From: Maniola hyperantus
Lineage: Eukaryota > Arthropoda > Insecta > Lepidoptera > Nymphalidae
Reading direction: 5' to 3'
Length of the DNA stretch: 64,000 bases
Assembly: GCF_902806685.2 (NCBI RefSeq)
Contig: NC_048541.1
Span: 5,267,465 to 5,331,464 of the forward strand
The notes under the pieces are model-generated. The model saw nothing but the letters and a program-made list of their open reading frames with translations, ran no database searches and was not told the DNA's origin. The position numbers and the translations under genes are program-made. Positions within the stretch are counted from its first letter, which is position 1; each line of letters opens with the position of its first letter. This document shows positions 12,246 to 22,594 of the stretch, piece after piece.

Positions 12246-12289
12246 ATAAGGCTAGCTTTAAGTTTTATTGTATTAAAAAAAAAAAACAT

Positions 12290-13025
12290 AACTAATAAAA
12301 AAAAAAAATTTGATGATTAATAGTTATTTTAGTAAAACATTTTTTTAAATTGTTTACTAAGGGTAATATTAGCTTGTGAAATTCAAAGTCAAGATAGGGC
12401 AATTTAGTGCAAATAGTCACCTTTAGACCGATTCTAGCAAAAACTAGTTTTTTTTGGTAATTTTAGGATTTGATAGACTTTGAAAGAATATTAATATTGA
12501 AAATTGGTAACAGAATTGACTGATAAAAAGTCAAGGATGCTAAATTGATTATCCAACCGATATCAATAATTCCCAACAAGAAATGCATTAAAAACCTCCC
12601 ACTCTGCAGATCAAAGGGCGGGCGGTGTTTTGTTAACAAAGTGAGTTCGTGAGGCGGGCATCAATGAGCAGATTCAACCCTTGTTTTTCTTTACAAAGAC
12701 TCACTTTCAAACCCTGACCAGTATGATACATGGGGAAATTCGAAGCCTGGCTATCACTTTTGCTAAGCATACAAGATGTTTATTTCATGATAACACAATG
12801 GTCGTGACAAATATCTCGTTATTTCTGTGGTTATCATCCCGTAGCAGATAACTCTACTTATTAGAACTATGAAGACTTGAATGAAATCTGTTTAGTTCTT
12901 TTGAGGTTATTATAGCCAGGTTGGTAGGTCTATGTTAGTTAAGCTTAATTTTACTCTCTGTTTAGAATAAGCTTGGTTGTTGCGTGTTGGGATCTCGAGT
13001 ATCGAACTTTCGAAAAGTACAAAAA
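12290..13025. other. Non-coding stretch, A-rich start
   Basis: Begins with two A-runs downstream of the retroelement tail. No gene or repeat recognised in the rest. Confidence 0.45.
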
Positions 13026-13162
13026 ATAAAAATAAAATAAAAATCGGTTTTATTCAAATAAACTTTTACAAGTACTTTCGAATAGTCGGATGCATCTACC
13101 ACTGGTTCGGAATGACTTTCCTACCGAGAAGAACCAGCAAGAAACTCGGCGGTTGATTACAT
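13026..13162 (-). repeat. LINE/SINE 3' tail (common lepidopteran family)
   Basis: Contains 'cggttttattcaaataaac', 'ctaccactggttcggaatg' and 'accgagaagaaccagcaag'. On the minus strand this is a typical retroposon 3' tail ending in T/A-rich sequence. Confidence 0.5.
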
Positions 13163-13633
13163 TATACAATAAAAAAATTAGCATAATTTAGCAGCAGCCG
13201 TGTCGACTGTCGCCGTTGTAGGTATCTCCTCATAATATAATATTAAAATATTTTCTCTCCTCATAATATAATATTTTAATATTAGTATATTCATAAGAGT
13301 AAAATATTTTGAACCTTGGGATAAATCTATAACGGTAGTAAATAGTTGTCTACTCAAGTCTAGAGCTTGGATGCTTCAGATTAATTTACCTGTTCGAACC
13401 TGACGCTGACAGCCGTTGTACCGACCCGACTCTCCCGAGTCCCGAGACGAGCTGTGTTATAACGGGAACAAAACTGACGATTAGAGGAAAAAGACTATTT
13501 AGAAAGCATTAATTAGTCAAATGAAAGGATTTTATTTTAAGATAGGAGAAAATATGGACTAGGAGTTTTAATCAGCGATTAAATTGATGTTTTTTAGCTT
13601 AGCTTGGTGTTTTAAGTTTCTTATCTCATAAGA

Positions 13634-13730
13634 GACGCCTGCGACTTCACGTGGATGTAGGTTTTAAAAAATCTCGCGGGACTCTTTGATTTTCCGGAAT
13701 AAAAGTAGTCTATCTCCGTCATCTTGGATT
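13634..13730 (-). mobile_element. Helitron-like 3' fragment
   Basis: Plus strand reads 'gcctgcgacttcacgtggat' followed by 'actctttgattttccggaat'. This is the reverse complement of the 3' half of the Helitron-like family. Confidence 0.6.
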
Positions 13731-13857
13731 GTAAAATAAGCACTATCCACACACCTAAAACTAATTTTTTAACCAATTATTATTTAACCTCTCGCGAAGT
13801 GAAAATAAAACGGAAAAGTCTTCGTACCTTTTCGAATAATTTATCAACGCTCAAATT

Positions 13858-14027
13858 TTTTATTGTTTGTTGTTAAAGCGGCAATAGAAATACATATTCT
13901 GTGAAAATTTCAACCTATTACGGTTCAAGAGATACAGCCCGCAGACGTCTAGACGGACGGATGGACGGACGGACAGCGGAGGCTTAGTAATAGGGTCCCA
14001 TTGGCACCTTTCTGGTACGGAATTTTA
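13858..14027 (+). repeat. Dispersed repeat with 'gatacagcccgc' core
   Basis: Shares 'ctgtgaaaattt', 'cggttcaagagatacagccc' and a 'gacggacggacgg' tract with the copy at 56820-57010, and ends near 'tttctggtacggaatttta'. A lepidopteran non-coding repeat whose class I cannot assign. Confidence 0.55.
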
Positions 14028-14029
14028 GT

Positions 14030-14824
14030 CATGTTCCCTAATGCCTAGGTAAACCGTTATTTTAGGCAATAGTTGAACTTATGGTTACTAATTACCACGA
14101 AAAAATGTCCAAAAACGTTCTACAGAAAAAGAAAAAAAAGAAAAACCACTGACGGATGAAAATTATGAAAAAATCATTAAAAAATTCATATCTCCTAAAC
14201 AGTGGCGTGCACAGTGTTCGAAGCCAGGGTAGGCATTAGTTAGGTAGGCTGTTTACATGCAGGTCATAATGAAAAATATGCATTGAGCTATTACAACTGG
14301 GGTAAGCAGTGCATTTATGCCTTTATGACGTGCACGCCGCTGCTCCTAAACTATTGAAAATCGCTGAACATACATGGGGGTGATTTGGATACCCCTTAAT
14401 ATAAGGTATTAAATTTTTTCTTTTAGACGTCACATCTCCGGCCACCCTGCATAGTACATATTGTTTAACTCGAGTTTCTGGTATCATAAAAGAAAGAAAA
14501 TGTAATAATGTGCATAATATAATAAATAGTCCAACTAATTTTTCACTGATATAATAGCTTTGTAACAATGTTTTCTCGTCTATCCGCAACAAAAATATTG
14601 TCCGAAGGCAATAACGAGGAGCGTTAGTTCTCGAGTCGGCAAACTTCGGACAACTTATTTGTCCGATAATATAATATAATAGTTTAAGTTTCGCTTGGAC
14701 GTACGACAATCTGCTTGTAATTTTAACGACACCATTAGGTAGAAAGCTTATGATCTACATCACTTTATTTATACTGACGACATAGTACCTATTATGATAG
14801 GTCTGTATCTTAAATTACCTTTAC
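14030..14824. other. Non-coding stretch
   Basis: No supported feature. A 128-codon minus-strand open frame (14323-14709) has no motif or codon pattern that suggests a gene. Confidence 0.45.
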
Positions 14825-15020
14825 TTCATCCGCGTGGATTTTATTTTTAAAAATCCCGAAACTCTTTGATTTTCCGGGATAAAAGAAGCCTTTTTAAACC
14901 CAGGTCTTTAACTATACCCATGCAAAAATCACGTCAATCTGTTGCTCCGTTGCGATGTGATTGAAGGACAAACCAATAAACCAACAAACAAACACACTTT
15001 CGCATTTATATGTAAGTAAT
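14825..15020 (-). mobile_element. Helitron-like variant (cacgtcaat/gttgctccg type)
   Basis: Reverse-oriented copy: 'cgcgtggattttattttt', 'actctttgattttccgggat', 'atgcaaaaatcacgtcaatc', 'gttgctccgttgcgatgtga', ending 'cacactttcgcatttata'. Same variant as 19640-19832 and 38347-38573. Confidence 0.65.
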
Positions 15021-15334
15021 ATGGGTAGTGACATATTATTTGATTGTTATTTTTTCCTCGATTTCATTATTATTGGTTGGATCCGGGGCATTTTGAAAAG
15101 CTGACCACTTAGTTCCGGACAATTGAACATTTAACTTATCGGCCGCAGTCATGCCGCAGTAAAAATTGTGTGTCCTTCCGACGTAATCGACGTGAAAGAC
15201 TCCGAGGACCATTGACCGTTTCTCATAAAATCTTATTATCCTTCTTCTTTATCAATATAATATTGATAGAGTAGGAAAACATAGTAAGTACTTATTCCAT
15301 TTTATATACGTTTAATTTCCTTTTTTCCTTACTG

Positions 15335-15395
15335 ATTTTGACGAACTCATAGCTTGCATCTCGGGGAAGGACATAAGCTACTTCTTGTCCCGTGT
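15335..15395 (+). mobile_element. Helitron-like core fragment
   Basis: Short match: 'actgattttgacgaactcat', 'agcttgcatctcggggaagg', 'acataagctacttcttgtcc'. Confidence 0.5.
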
Positions 15396-16339
15396 GATAT
15401 TATGTACTGACGTACAATGCAATTGTTTTTTTTTTGCTGAATTAAGGTAAGTAGGTAGGTATGTGCATGCTGCAATAAGGATGCAACTTGTGAAACCTGC
15501 TAAGATGTGCGTGATGTCTCAAAAGGTTTCCAGTGGCTTTTGTAGAAAGAGAAGTTACCAACAAAATAGTCACTAAGAGGTAACTGTTTGCTGTATAGGA
15601 CCACCTTGAATTATTAAAAATTAATTGCGTACTAGGTACGGGTTGGTATGTAGGTAATATTGGTAGTAGGTACCTCCCACGGACAATAAACGAATACTAC
15701 GAAGTACGAGTGTTCATTTTGATGTTTTGCTTTAGTTCCGTATTGTAAAGTTGCCTTTTGCGTAGCCATGCGAATCAGTTTAGAAACAGTACCCTAAATC
15801 CAACTACAAAATTTTGCGATCAAAATTTTAACTGAACAACTAAGTAACTTTCGTTTCATACAAATCCGAACAAAGCAATGTTAAGCGACGCTCTGCCGTG
15901 GTCGTATTCAGAGGTAATGTAGGGGTTTAAGAGGCAGGCAAAATGGAAAAGTTAATTTTAATGTGCTCCCGGCCAGTATCTTGTTACGATTTTCATCTAG
16001 AACATTTTCTAAGAAGTTTTACGGAGCAGCTTGTTTCCTACCTATGGAAGATGGAAGAAGTCCGTCTACTTCTTAATAATGTTGTTAATACGTTGAATAG
16101 AATTGTGATCGTTTTATAAAATAACTAAGTACAGCTAACTAGCGCGGTCTGGGAGTGGGAACAACTAAGTACTTACGTAGGTATTTTTCAGAACGTCACA
16201 CTTAACGCGCGCGTAAATGTGTAGGTATCTACATTAAAGTTATACAAGCAAGCGACATGCTAAACATTAATGCACCCTGCATAGGTATAATGTTTTTAAA
16301 ATGAGCTTTATGCGGCAAAAAATCGTCATTTTTAAATGA
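15396..16339. other. Non-coding stretch
   Basis: No gene, RNA or mobile element recognised apart from short 'taggtacc' tracts. Confidence 0.45.
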
Positions 16340-16768
16340 CGGTAAAAAAACGGAACCCTTATAGGATCACTTTGTTGTCTGTCTGTCTGTCTGTTTGTCT
16401 ATCTGTCAGTCAAGAAACCTACAGGGTACTTTCCCGTTGACCTAGAATCATGAAATTTGGCAGGTAGGTAGATCTTATAGCTGACATTTGGGGAAAATCT
16501 GAAAACCGTGAATTTAGGGTTAGATCACACAAAACAAATTAAATTGTGGTCATGAACTAATAAAATTGGTATTTTCAACTTTCGAAGTGAGATAACTATA
16601 TCAAGTGGGGTATCATATGAAATGTCTTCACCTGTACATTCTAAAATAGATTTTTATTTATTTTTATGCATCATAGTTTTTGAATTATCGTGCAAAATGT
16701 CGAAAAAATACGACTGTAGTACGGAACCCTCATTGCGTGAGCCTGACTCGCACTTGGCTAGTTTTTTC
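16340..16768 (+). repeat. Dispersed repeat A (ggaacccttatagg ... cgcacttggctag)
   Basis: Begins near 'acggaacccttataggatca', has a (GTCT)n tract, 'gttgacctagaatcatgaaa', and ends 'acggaaccctcattgcgtga' then 'gcctgactcgcacttggcta' before a T-run. The ends carry the inverted pair ggaaccc/gggttcc-type. Other copies: 57866-58222 and the interrupted copy 22489-22594 plus 32024-32049. This intact copy shows what the retrotransposon insertion site looked like before insertion. Confidence 0.65.
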
Positions 16769-16769
16769 A

Positions 16770-17220
16770 TACTTTCTACAGTAGTAGATACGTATAAATA
16801 ATTGTAAGTATAGCTGCTGTATTTAGTGATATATCGCCAAGCAGATAAAAAATAATAGACTATAATATACGGAAACGTTAATAATGTAGGTAAATATTTA
16901 CTAAGTTATAGCAAAATATGTTTGCAAATTCAAAGAAAGAAATGCACGAGTCGGCATTGCTCAATAAAAACATAGAATAATGCCATAGTTCCCCGAGCAC
17001 TGAAGAACGCAATGCTAATCCGCCTGCTATTATTTTCTCATTGTGAGTCGTTCTTGCACATTTCTTCTGTAAATCATAACGCAGATAACCGATTTTGATC
17101 TGAGACCGATTTTTATCCGACAGCGTCACTAGTAGCGCTGTCCAATTTGACGCTGATTCAATGAATCTTTGATTTTACTCGTATTCATTCGTATGTATAT
17201 TTCAATTAATCAGCCTGTTT
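16770..17220. other. Non-coding stretch
   Basis: Nothing recognised. The 83-codon minus-strand frame at 16878-17129 lacks supporting features. Confidence 0.4.
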
Positions 17221-17221
17221 G

Positions 17222-17497
17222 CCACCACATAGAAGTCTCCCGCCTTTCTCATCCACCCTATTCCTGCCTTCTTCTTAAGGTTTTCAGTCCATGGGACTAA
17301 AGATTGTCCCAAGTCGCGCTAGCAAGTAGGTGCCCAGTCGGCAGTCTCCACTCCAGAACGCGTCTCCAAGCGGCCATTGGTTTTGCGATAGATATGGCCT
17401 GTGCTCTGTCACTTCAGCTTGCTAGTCCGTTGGGCTATGTCGATCATTTTGGTTTTCCTTCGGATTTCCTCGTTACGGATTTTGTCCAACATACTTA
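17222..17497 (-). mobile_element. RTE-like LINE C-terminal fragment
   Basis: The minus strand decodes to forms like RNEEIRRKTKMIDIAQR followed by TSKLK, the C-terminal region of an RTE-type non-LTR retrotransposon. Plus-strand signatures: 'atttcctcgttacggatttt' and 'cagcttgctagtccgttggg'. Stops and indels show it is dead. Confidence 0.6.
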
Positions 17498-17499
17498 GT

Positions 17500-18647
17500 T
17501 CACTGCCCGCAATTTCAAAGTGCTGTAAAGCACACATGTATACACTATACACCCTAAGTACTTATATTATGTACCTACTCATGTAAATTTTCTGATTTTA
17601 CTTTTTCCAATTTTAGCAACGCAATTGTATAGTCCATACAAAATGACTCTTCATGCGCCATTTTGACACTGTGGGTTAACTGCCATGTCAAAAAAACGGA
17701 TTTACCTTTAAAATTACTAAAACCGCACTTTTGACATGTTTGACACATAAAGTTAAAATAGCGCGTCAGGAGTTAAATACGCGTTATATGCGTCAATTGA
17801 CCAACTAGACGGGTCTTCGACTATAAAACAATAGGTAACTCCTCTGGTTTGATGTCTTCCGTCACGATAAATTTTATTTTATCAGTTGTCTGCGGTAGCT
17901 CTTAAGCTCGTATATCGAAAGATAATTAAAATGCTTGCAATAGCAGACGAAGGCTAGCCATGCAAAAAGGCCGCTGTTTGTTTATATATTTTTTAATTAT
18001 TTTTGTCTTTTGTTCCTTGGATCAAGTATGGATGCAGCAGGATTGATTTATAAAGTACTGACCAATTTGTAGGTACAGTTTAAGTAGGTACTTAACTCTT
18101 TCGAAAATGCACTAAGGAATTCAAGGAAAAGTTGGTTTCTCAGAAACTGCTCTAATGAATGTACTTAGGTCTTTCCAAGTTTAGATTTAGATAATATTTA
18201 AGGCTTAATCTAGTGCATTAGGACCATTTCCTGTAATGCTAGATTTAAGAAGTTGAAAAAATAAATAAATTAAAAAAAAATTAAAAAAAATTAAAAAAGT
18301 TTTCTGCGGGATTTTGGTGATAGCATCCAATCAAACCGAAAGACACCGAAAGAAGCTTGGTCGCGCACACAGATAGGTACTTTTATAATAACAAAATGTT
18401 ACAGTTTTCAGTAAAGTAAAGGCTCTGTGTTCACAAAATATACAGAGAAAAGCAATTGGAGAAGTTTTTACCAATTTCCCAGAATAAAGAGAGTTTCAAT
18501 CAAAGTTGCTGGCAACACAAACCAAACGAGTTGCGGCGTAGTAGGTACACCTTCGACAAACAGCGCTACTTCAACATTGAGTATGAAATTCCGGTAGAAC
18601 AAACGTAGGTACGAGATTACAAACAATCCACATGATCAAAACATCAT
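17500..18647. other. Non-coding stretch
   Basis: No gene recognised. A-rich low-complexity near 18258-18300. Repeated 'ttgacat' words near 17690-17760. Confidence 0.4.
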
Positions 18648-18834
18648 CCATACTAATCTAAATAAGTATGTACTTAAAAGGAAAAGGTGACTAACTGACT
18701 GATCTATCGACGCACAGATCAAACAACTGGAGGGATCGGGCTGAAATTTGGCATGCAGATAGCTATTATGACGTCGTAAAATATGGGTTAGAAATTTGTG
18801 TAGTCCACGCGAACGAAGTCGCGGGAATAAGCTA
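18648..18834 (+). mobile_element. Helitron-like element, second subfamily
   Basis: Head A|TCCATACTAATCTAAATAAG, core 'gactgatctatcgacgcaca' and 'cgggctgaaatttggcatgc', 3' end 'cacgcgaacgaagtcgcggg' then 'aataagctag'. It shares head, hairpin and CTAG end with the main family but has a different core. Also at 32700-32920 (minus) and 43110-43304. Confidence 0.65.
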
Positions 18835-18841
18835 GCATTAT

Positions 18842-19045
18842 CATAATGCGCCAGTGTGTCAACCTGTCTGTCTGTCTATCTGTATGTCTGCTAGCTTTTC
18901 TCGGCCCATCCGTTCAACCTCTTTTAATGAAGTTTGGTACTGAGTTAGGACATATAGGCTAGTTTTTATCCCGGAAAATCAAAGAGTTCCCACGGGATTT
19001 TTAACAACGTAGGTAAATCCACGCATTCAAAGTCGTGGGTATCTA
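18842..19045 (+). mobile_element. Helitron-like element
   Basis: 'tgtctgctagcttttctcgg', 'gtttggtactgagttaggac', 'atcccggaaaatcaaagagt', 'ccacgcattcaaagtcgtgg', then 'gtatctag|t'. It directly follows the copy at 18648-18834. Confidence 0.65.
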
Positions 19046-19120
19046 GTAGTTATCTATATAGTATCTAGTAGTTATATATCTAGTATCTAGTATCTAGTAT
19101 CTAGTATCTGCTAGTAGTTA
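19040..19120. repeat. Short tandem array of tatctag units
   Basis: Repeated 'tatctag/tagt' units (for example four consecutive 'tatctag' near 19078-19110) directly at the 3' end of the Helitron-like element. They look like a slippage expansion of its terminus. Confidence 0.6.
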
Positions 19121-19639
19121 CTTAATATTAATAGTTTAATATCTCACCTAGGTATCTGATATCTTACAATCTTGGTGGTGTTTGATGAAAGCGCACAATT
19201 AATTCAGTCAGTATCAAACACGGCGGCATCGACTGCGATCTATTGACTAATCACTGCAATTAATTTGCTTTGACGGAACACGGTCGGTGTTGGTTAAATT
19301 AATTGTAGTTCTTGTGCAAATTACAATTCTTATTGATACCTACCTGGAAATATTAATCTTTATTGCAGGTTCGGTTTATATAAATAAATAAATAAAATGT
19401 TTTTATTTCGACCAACAAGGATCATATTGGTGTTAGTAATTACACGAAACATATAGGTGTGCGCAGTCTGCCAATCCGCACTTGGCTAGCGTGGTAGACT
19501 ATGGACCTGTACTCAAAAGTCTGGCATTGTTTTAAACTTTTTTTAAAATAAAATAAAAAATTGCAGTCAGTCGTGGGGAGTGTGGGAACTGCCGAGTTGC
19601 CGATGGTGAAAACTTAAAAATATGAAAGAGCCGTTTTTT

Positions 19640-19832
19640 GGATTTTAAAAATTATGTAATTGCATGTCGGTCAGGGATAAAAAGTAGCCTTTATGTCATT
19701 CTCCAAGTCTTTAATTAATATCTAAAACCAAGCAAAAAATCACGTCGATAGGTTGCTCCGTTGCAACGTGATTGAAGGACCAACCAACAAACCATTTTAT
19801 CAACAAACAAACACACTTTTGCATTTACCTAG
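19640..19832 (-). mobile_element. Helitron-like variant copy
   Basis: Reverse-oriented: 'agggataaaaagtagccttt', 'aaaaatcacgtcgataggtt', 'gctccgttgcaacgtgattg', 'cacacttttgcatttac'. Same variant as 14825-15020. Confidence 0.6.
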
Positions 19833-19882
19833 TAACATCTGGATTATCTGGCTTCAATGGCTTTTTAAGTCATGTACCTATA

Positions 19883-19978
19883 TAGCCTGCCCACTGCGGC
19901 TTCAACTTTCTGATGGTTTGGGCTATGTCAGTGACCTCGTTCCTCCTGCGAATCTCTTCATTTCGAATCTTGTTCTCT
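19883..19978 (-). mobile_element. RTE-like LINE fragment
   Basis: 'tggtttgggctatgtcagtg', 'acctcgttcctcctgcgaat' and 'ctcttcatttcgaatcttg' match the inverse of the RNEEIRRRTRVTDI coding region seen at 34094 and 39775. A smaller piece is at about 22125-22190. Confidence 0.55.
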
Positions 19979-20434
19979 GGAAAATTCCTAATACTTACCT
20001 ATAGGTATTGTACCTCTCCACAGCTATCTAAAAACCTATAGGAATCTACTTACCTAGTTAGGTAAGTTCTACTATAAGAAACAAACCCAAGGAAATCTGT
20101 GAGTGACAACCAACAAGTCATATTTCGAGCCTGCTCATAGTGGCAGTCGCGCCCCTTCATTTTCCGCGGCCGGCGCCATGCGTCGTCCGGACGTGTTTAT
20201 TTTTCATTTCCGCCCGGTCCGGCGAACCCTCCGGCCCGCGGGCCTCCCTTGTTGGCGCAAGTTATAAAATACGGACTGCATGTGGACAGGTGCAAGTTAG
20301 AAGCGTGACTGTAAAGCATTTGTATTTTAGTACTTATGGCGAATAGGTATTTTTGTACTTTCGGGAAATTATCCATGATTTGGCATCTCTATACAATTTT
20401 GGCAGTTTTAAGCATGCTGGAGTCTCTCGAACTT

Positions 20435-20700
20435 TTTTTTATTAAATTTATAGACTCGCAACTGCAATGGGACCTGCTGGCAAGTGATGATGCAGCCTAA
20501 GATGGAGCGCGCTTGCCTAGAAGATGCTTACCTATCCACAAGAGTGAATAGGCATCTTCTAGGCAAGCGACTGCCATGGGTACCGTCAAATCAAGGCTTG
20601 AAGGTACCAAAGCGCGCTCCAACCGAGACCTCATCATTGCTCTATTTCTCAGGCATGATTGTCGTCCTATCCGTGAAGTCTATCTCACAATAAATAAATA
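20435..20700. repeat. SINE-like repeat with internal hairpin
   Basis: Shares 'gacctgctggcaagtgatga' and 'tgcagcctaagatggagcgc' with 57373-57660 and the reverse copy 61588-61842. Here an 18-bp inverted repeat is present: 'cgcttgcctagaagatgc' at 20510-20527 and its complement at 20552-20569. Confidence 0.55.
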
Positions 20701-20721
20701 AAAAGTCCTATGGATAGGCCG

Positions 20722-20856
20722 GTACAGGTCGAAATAGAAATCGGGGTATGAGGCGGGGGGACGCTCCACACACCCGCACGTTACCCACGCTCGCCCGCAT
20801 CGGGTTAGCGCGGGGGCTGTGCGGGTGTGCGAGGCGTTCCCTCCCCGATTGGTATC
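20722..20856. mobile_element. GC-rich MITE copy 1 (truncated)
   Basis: Left end 'acaggtcgaaatagaaatcg', right inner end 'tccccgattggtatc'. The interior is unusually GC-rich ('gcgggggctgtgcgggtgtg'). Related to 33670-33834 and 35309-35429. The right terminus is missing. Confidence 0.6.
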
Positions 20857-20859
20857 TTA

Positions 20860-21553
20860 TGTACTATAAGATAGGTTTATTTTATACCAATTTTGTTAAA
20901 ACACGCTAGATCTTGCTAATTGAGGCACATGCCTAACACCAAGGGAGGTAGGTAGCTAGTTAAAGATGTGGCAAGATCTTGTGGGGAAAAAGGAAAAGTT
21001 TGACAGTGTGAACAATGTTAACCTAACGCATGAATTACCCTACCTACATTAAATAAGTAGGTAGGTACGTTTGTAACTGGCAGTGCGAATACCTAGGGGT
21101 AGGGAAAAGAAAGATAACATACCTACTTAATATAGATATAGGTACCTAGTTAGGTAATAAGTATTTTAAGCAATAAGTGTAAAGCAGCGACAGATGAGAG
21201 CGATTGTTACCCATCTACCTTAGTAAGTAGGTACAAGTCGATCTATTTTATAGATAGGTAGGTGAAGCTCTTTTGAAAAGTCACTGAAATGTATGAAACG
21301 CATTTTTCTCATTCCCTATCGAAATCATGTTCTATGTCATTTAACACTTACCAAATCAACTGTGTACACAGCCTGTTTTTGTTTTCATCACAGGGGGTCC
21401 TATATGGGGAATCAAATATATCCATACCTACCTATTTATAGGTTGAGTCAGTAGGTGGTAAAGGCCTGTAATCAATTTTTAAACGCAACCTCTTATCACA
21501 GGGGAAATATGAAATGTATTGGCATTTGGGAGATAATGTTTCCGTATTTAGAA
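20860..21553. other. Non-coding stretch
   Basis: No gene recognised. Rich in 'taggtaggtacc' tracts. Confidence 0.4.
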
Positions 21554-21555
21554 TT

Positions 21556-21772
21556 AACTAGATGATGCCCGCGACTTCGTCCGCGTGGATTTAGGTTTTT
21601 GAAAATCCCGTGGGAATCTTTTAATTTTCCAGGATAAAAAGTAGCCTATGTCCTTCCCAGGATGCAAGCGATATCTGTACCAAATTTCGTCAAAATTGGT
21701 TGAACGGATGGACCGTGAAAGGCTAGCAGACAGACATACACACTTTCGCATTTATGATATCAGAATGGATAG
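21556..21772 (-). mobile_element. Helitron-like element, near complete, reverse
   Basis: Plus strand begins 'aactagatgatgcccgcgac' then 'ttcgtccgcgtggatttagg', and ends 'cacactttcgcatttatgat' plus 'cagaatgga'. On the minus strand: TCCAT-like head, core and 'cgcggacgaagtcgcgggca' hairpin, CTAG|T end. Confidence 0.7.
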
Positions 21773-21944
21773 GTATGGGAATTCGCTGCGGAGGCACTAG
21801 AACAAGAATTACTGGCAGTGCTGTACGAGTCATAGGTACTTAGTACCTACCTACTTCGTCTTATTTTGCTTTGTGGCTTTCAGTAGTACCTACCTAATAC
21901 CAGCTATTTTTTGACTTTGACGAAAGATTTTAATAATTGTTACC

Positions 21945-22075
21945 TGTCATCTGCCAAAGCCACGATGATCCAAACTTCATAGTCGCTGATCGTTTCCCCG
22001 TGTTGTGGACAATTCGCCAGCTTTTATAAAATAACGAAGGTCTGGTCCTCACGGGCTCTTAGTCCATTATATTAC
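21945..22075. mobile_element. Solo arm of the inverted-repeat element seen at 62.1-62.55 kb
   Basis: 'ctgccaaagccacgatgatc', 'caaacttcatagtcgctgat' and 'ttataaaataacgaaggtct' match the right arm of the element at 62087-62550. The partner arm is absent here. Confidence 0.6.
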
Positions 22076-22235
22076 CTACTTTCCGTGACCCCGTCAATAG
22101 ATAAGTAAGTAGGTATACCTACATCTAACTATGTCAGTAACCAAGGTTCTCCTGCGGATCTCTTAATTTCAGATCTATACCTACCTCAGGAAAACCCCTA
22201 ACATGGCCCTCTCATCGCTTGCTGAACAACTTCTA

Positions 22236-22400
22236 ATTGATAGACTCAATAGCTCAACGGTTAGAGGAGCGGACTGAAAATCCGAAAGGTTGCCGGTTCA
22301 AACCCCACCCGTTGCACTATTGTCGTACCTACTCCTAGCACAAGCTTAGCGCTTAGTTGGAGGGGCAAGGGGAGTATTAGTCATCATTGCCATATTCTTT
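22236..22400 (+). mobile_element. tRNA-derived SINE
   Basis: The head resembles a tRNA with a GAA-like anticodon loop: 'aatagctcaacggttagagg' (A-box region), 'cggactgaaaatccgaaagg', 'ccggttcaaacccc' (B box). The tRNA-unrelated body follows: 'attgtcgtacctactcctag', 'cacaagcttagcgcttagtt'. It has no intact acceptor stem pairing, so it is a SINE and not a tRNA gene. Second copy at 6535-6695. Confidence 0.75.
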
Positions 22401-22488
22401 AAAAATAATTTCATTGTCGCTTGCCAGTCACGTTTCAGCGCCATACCTGAGGACAGGAATAGCCAACCAACCAACAGTAAGTTTATTT

Positions 22489-22594
22489 TTAGGGTTCCGT
22501 ACCTTAAAATGAAAAAAGGAACCCTTATAGAATCATTTCGTTATCTGTCTGGTGTGTCTGTCAAGAAAACCTATTGGGTATCCCGTTCACCTAG
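22489..22594 (+). repeat. Repeat A, left part, interrupted by the LTR element
   Basis: 'agggttccgtaccttaaaat', 'aggaacccttatagaatcat', 'tcccgttcacctag'. The match to repeat A resumes after the retrotransposon at 32024-32049 as 'ctagaaccatgaaatttgat'. CTAG at 22591-22594 is one half of the target-site duplication. Confidence 0.8.

Noticed and set aside
14323..14709. 128-codon minus-strand frame
   Set aside because: No motif, no splice context and repeat-like neighbours; likely chance.
22236..22310. tRNA-like sequence with a GAA anticodon-like loop
   Set aside because: No acceptor-stem pairing, and a SINE body follows; a second diverged copy exists at 6535-6695. It is a SINE head, not a tRNA gene.
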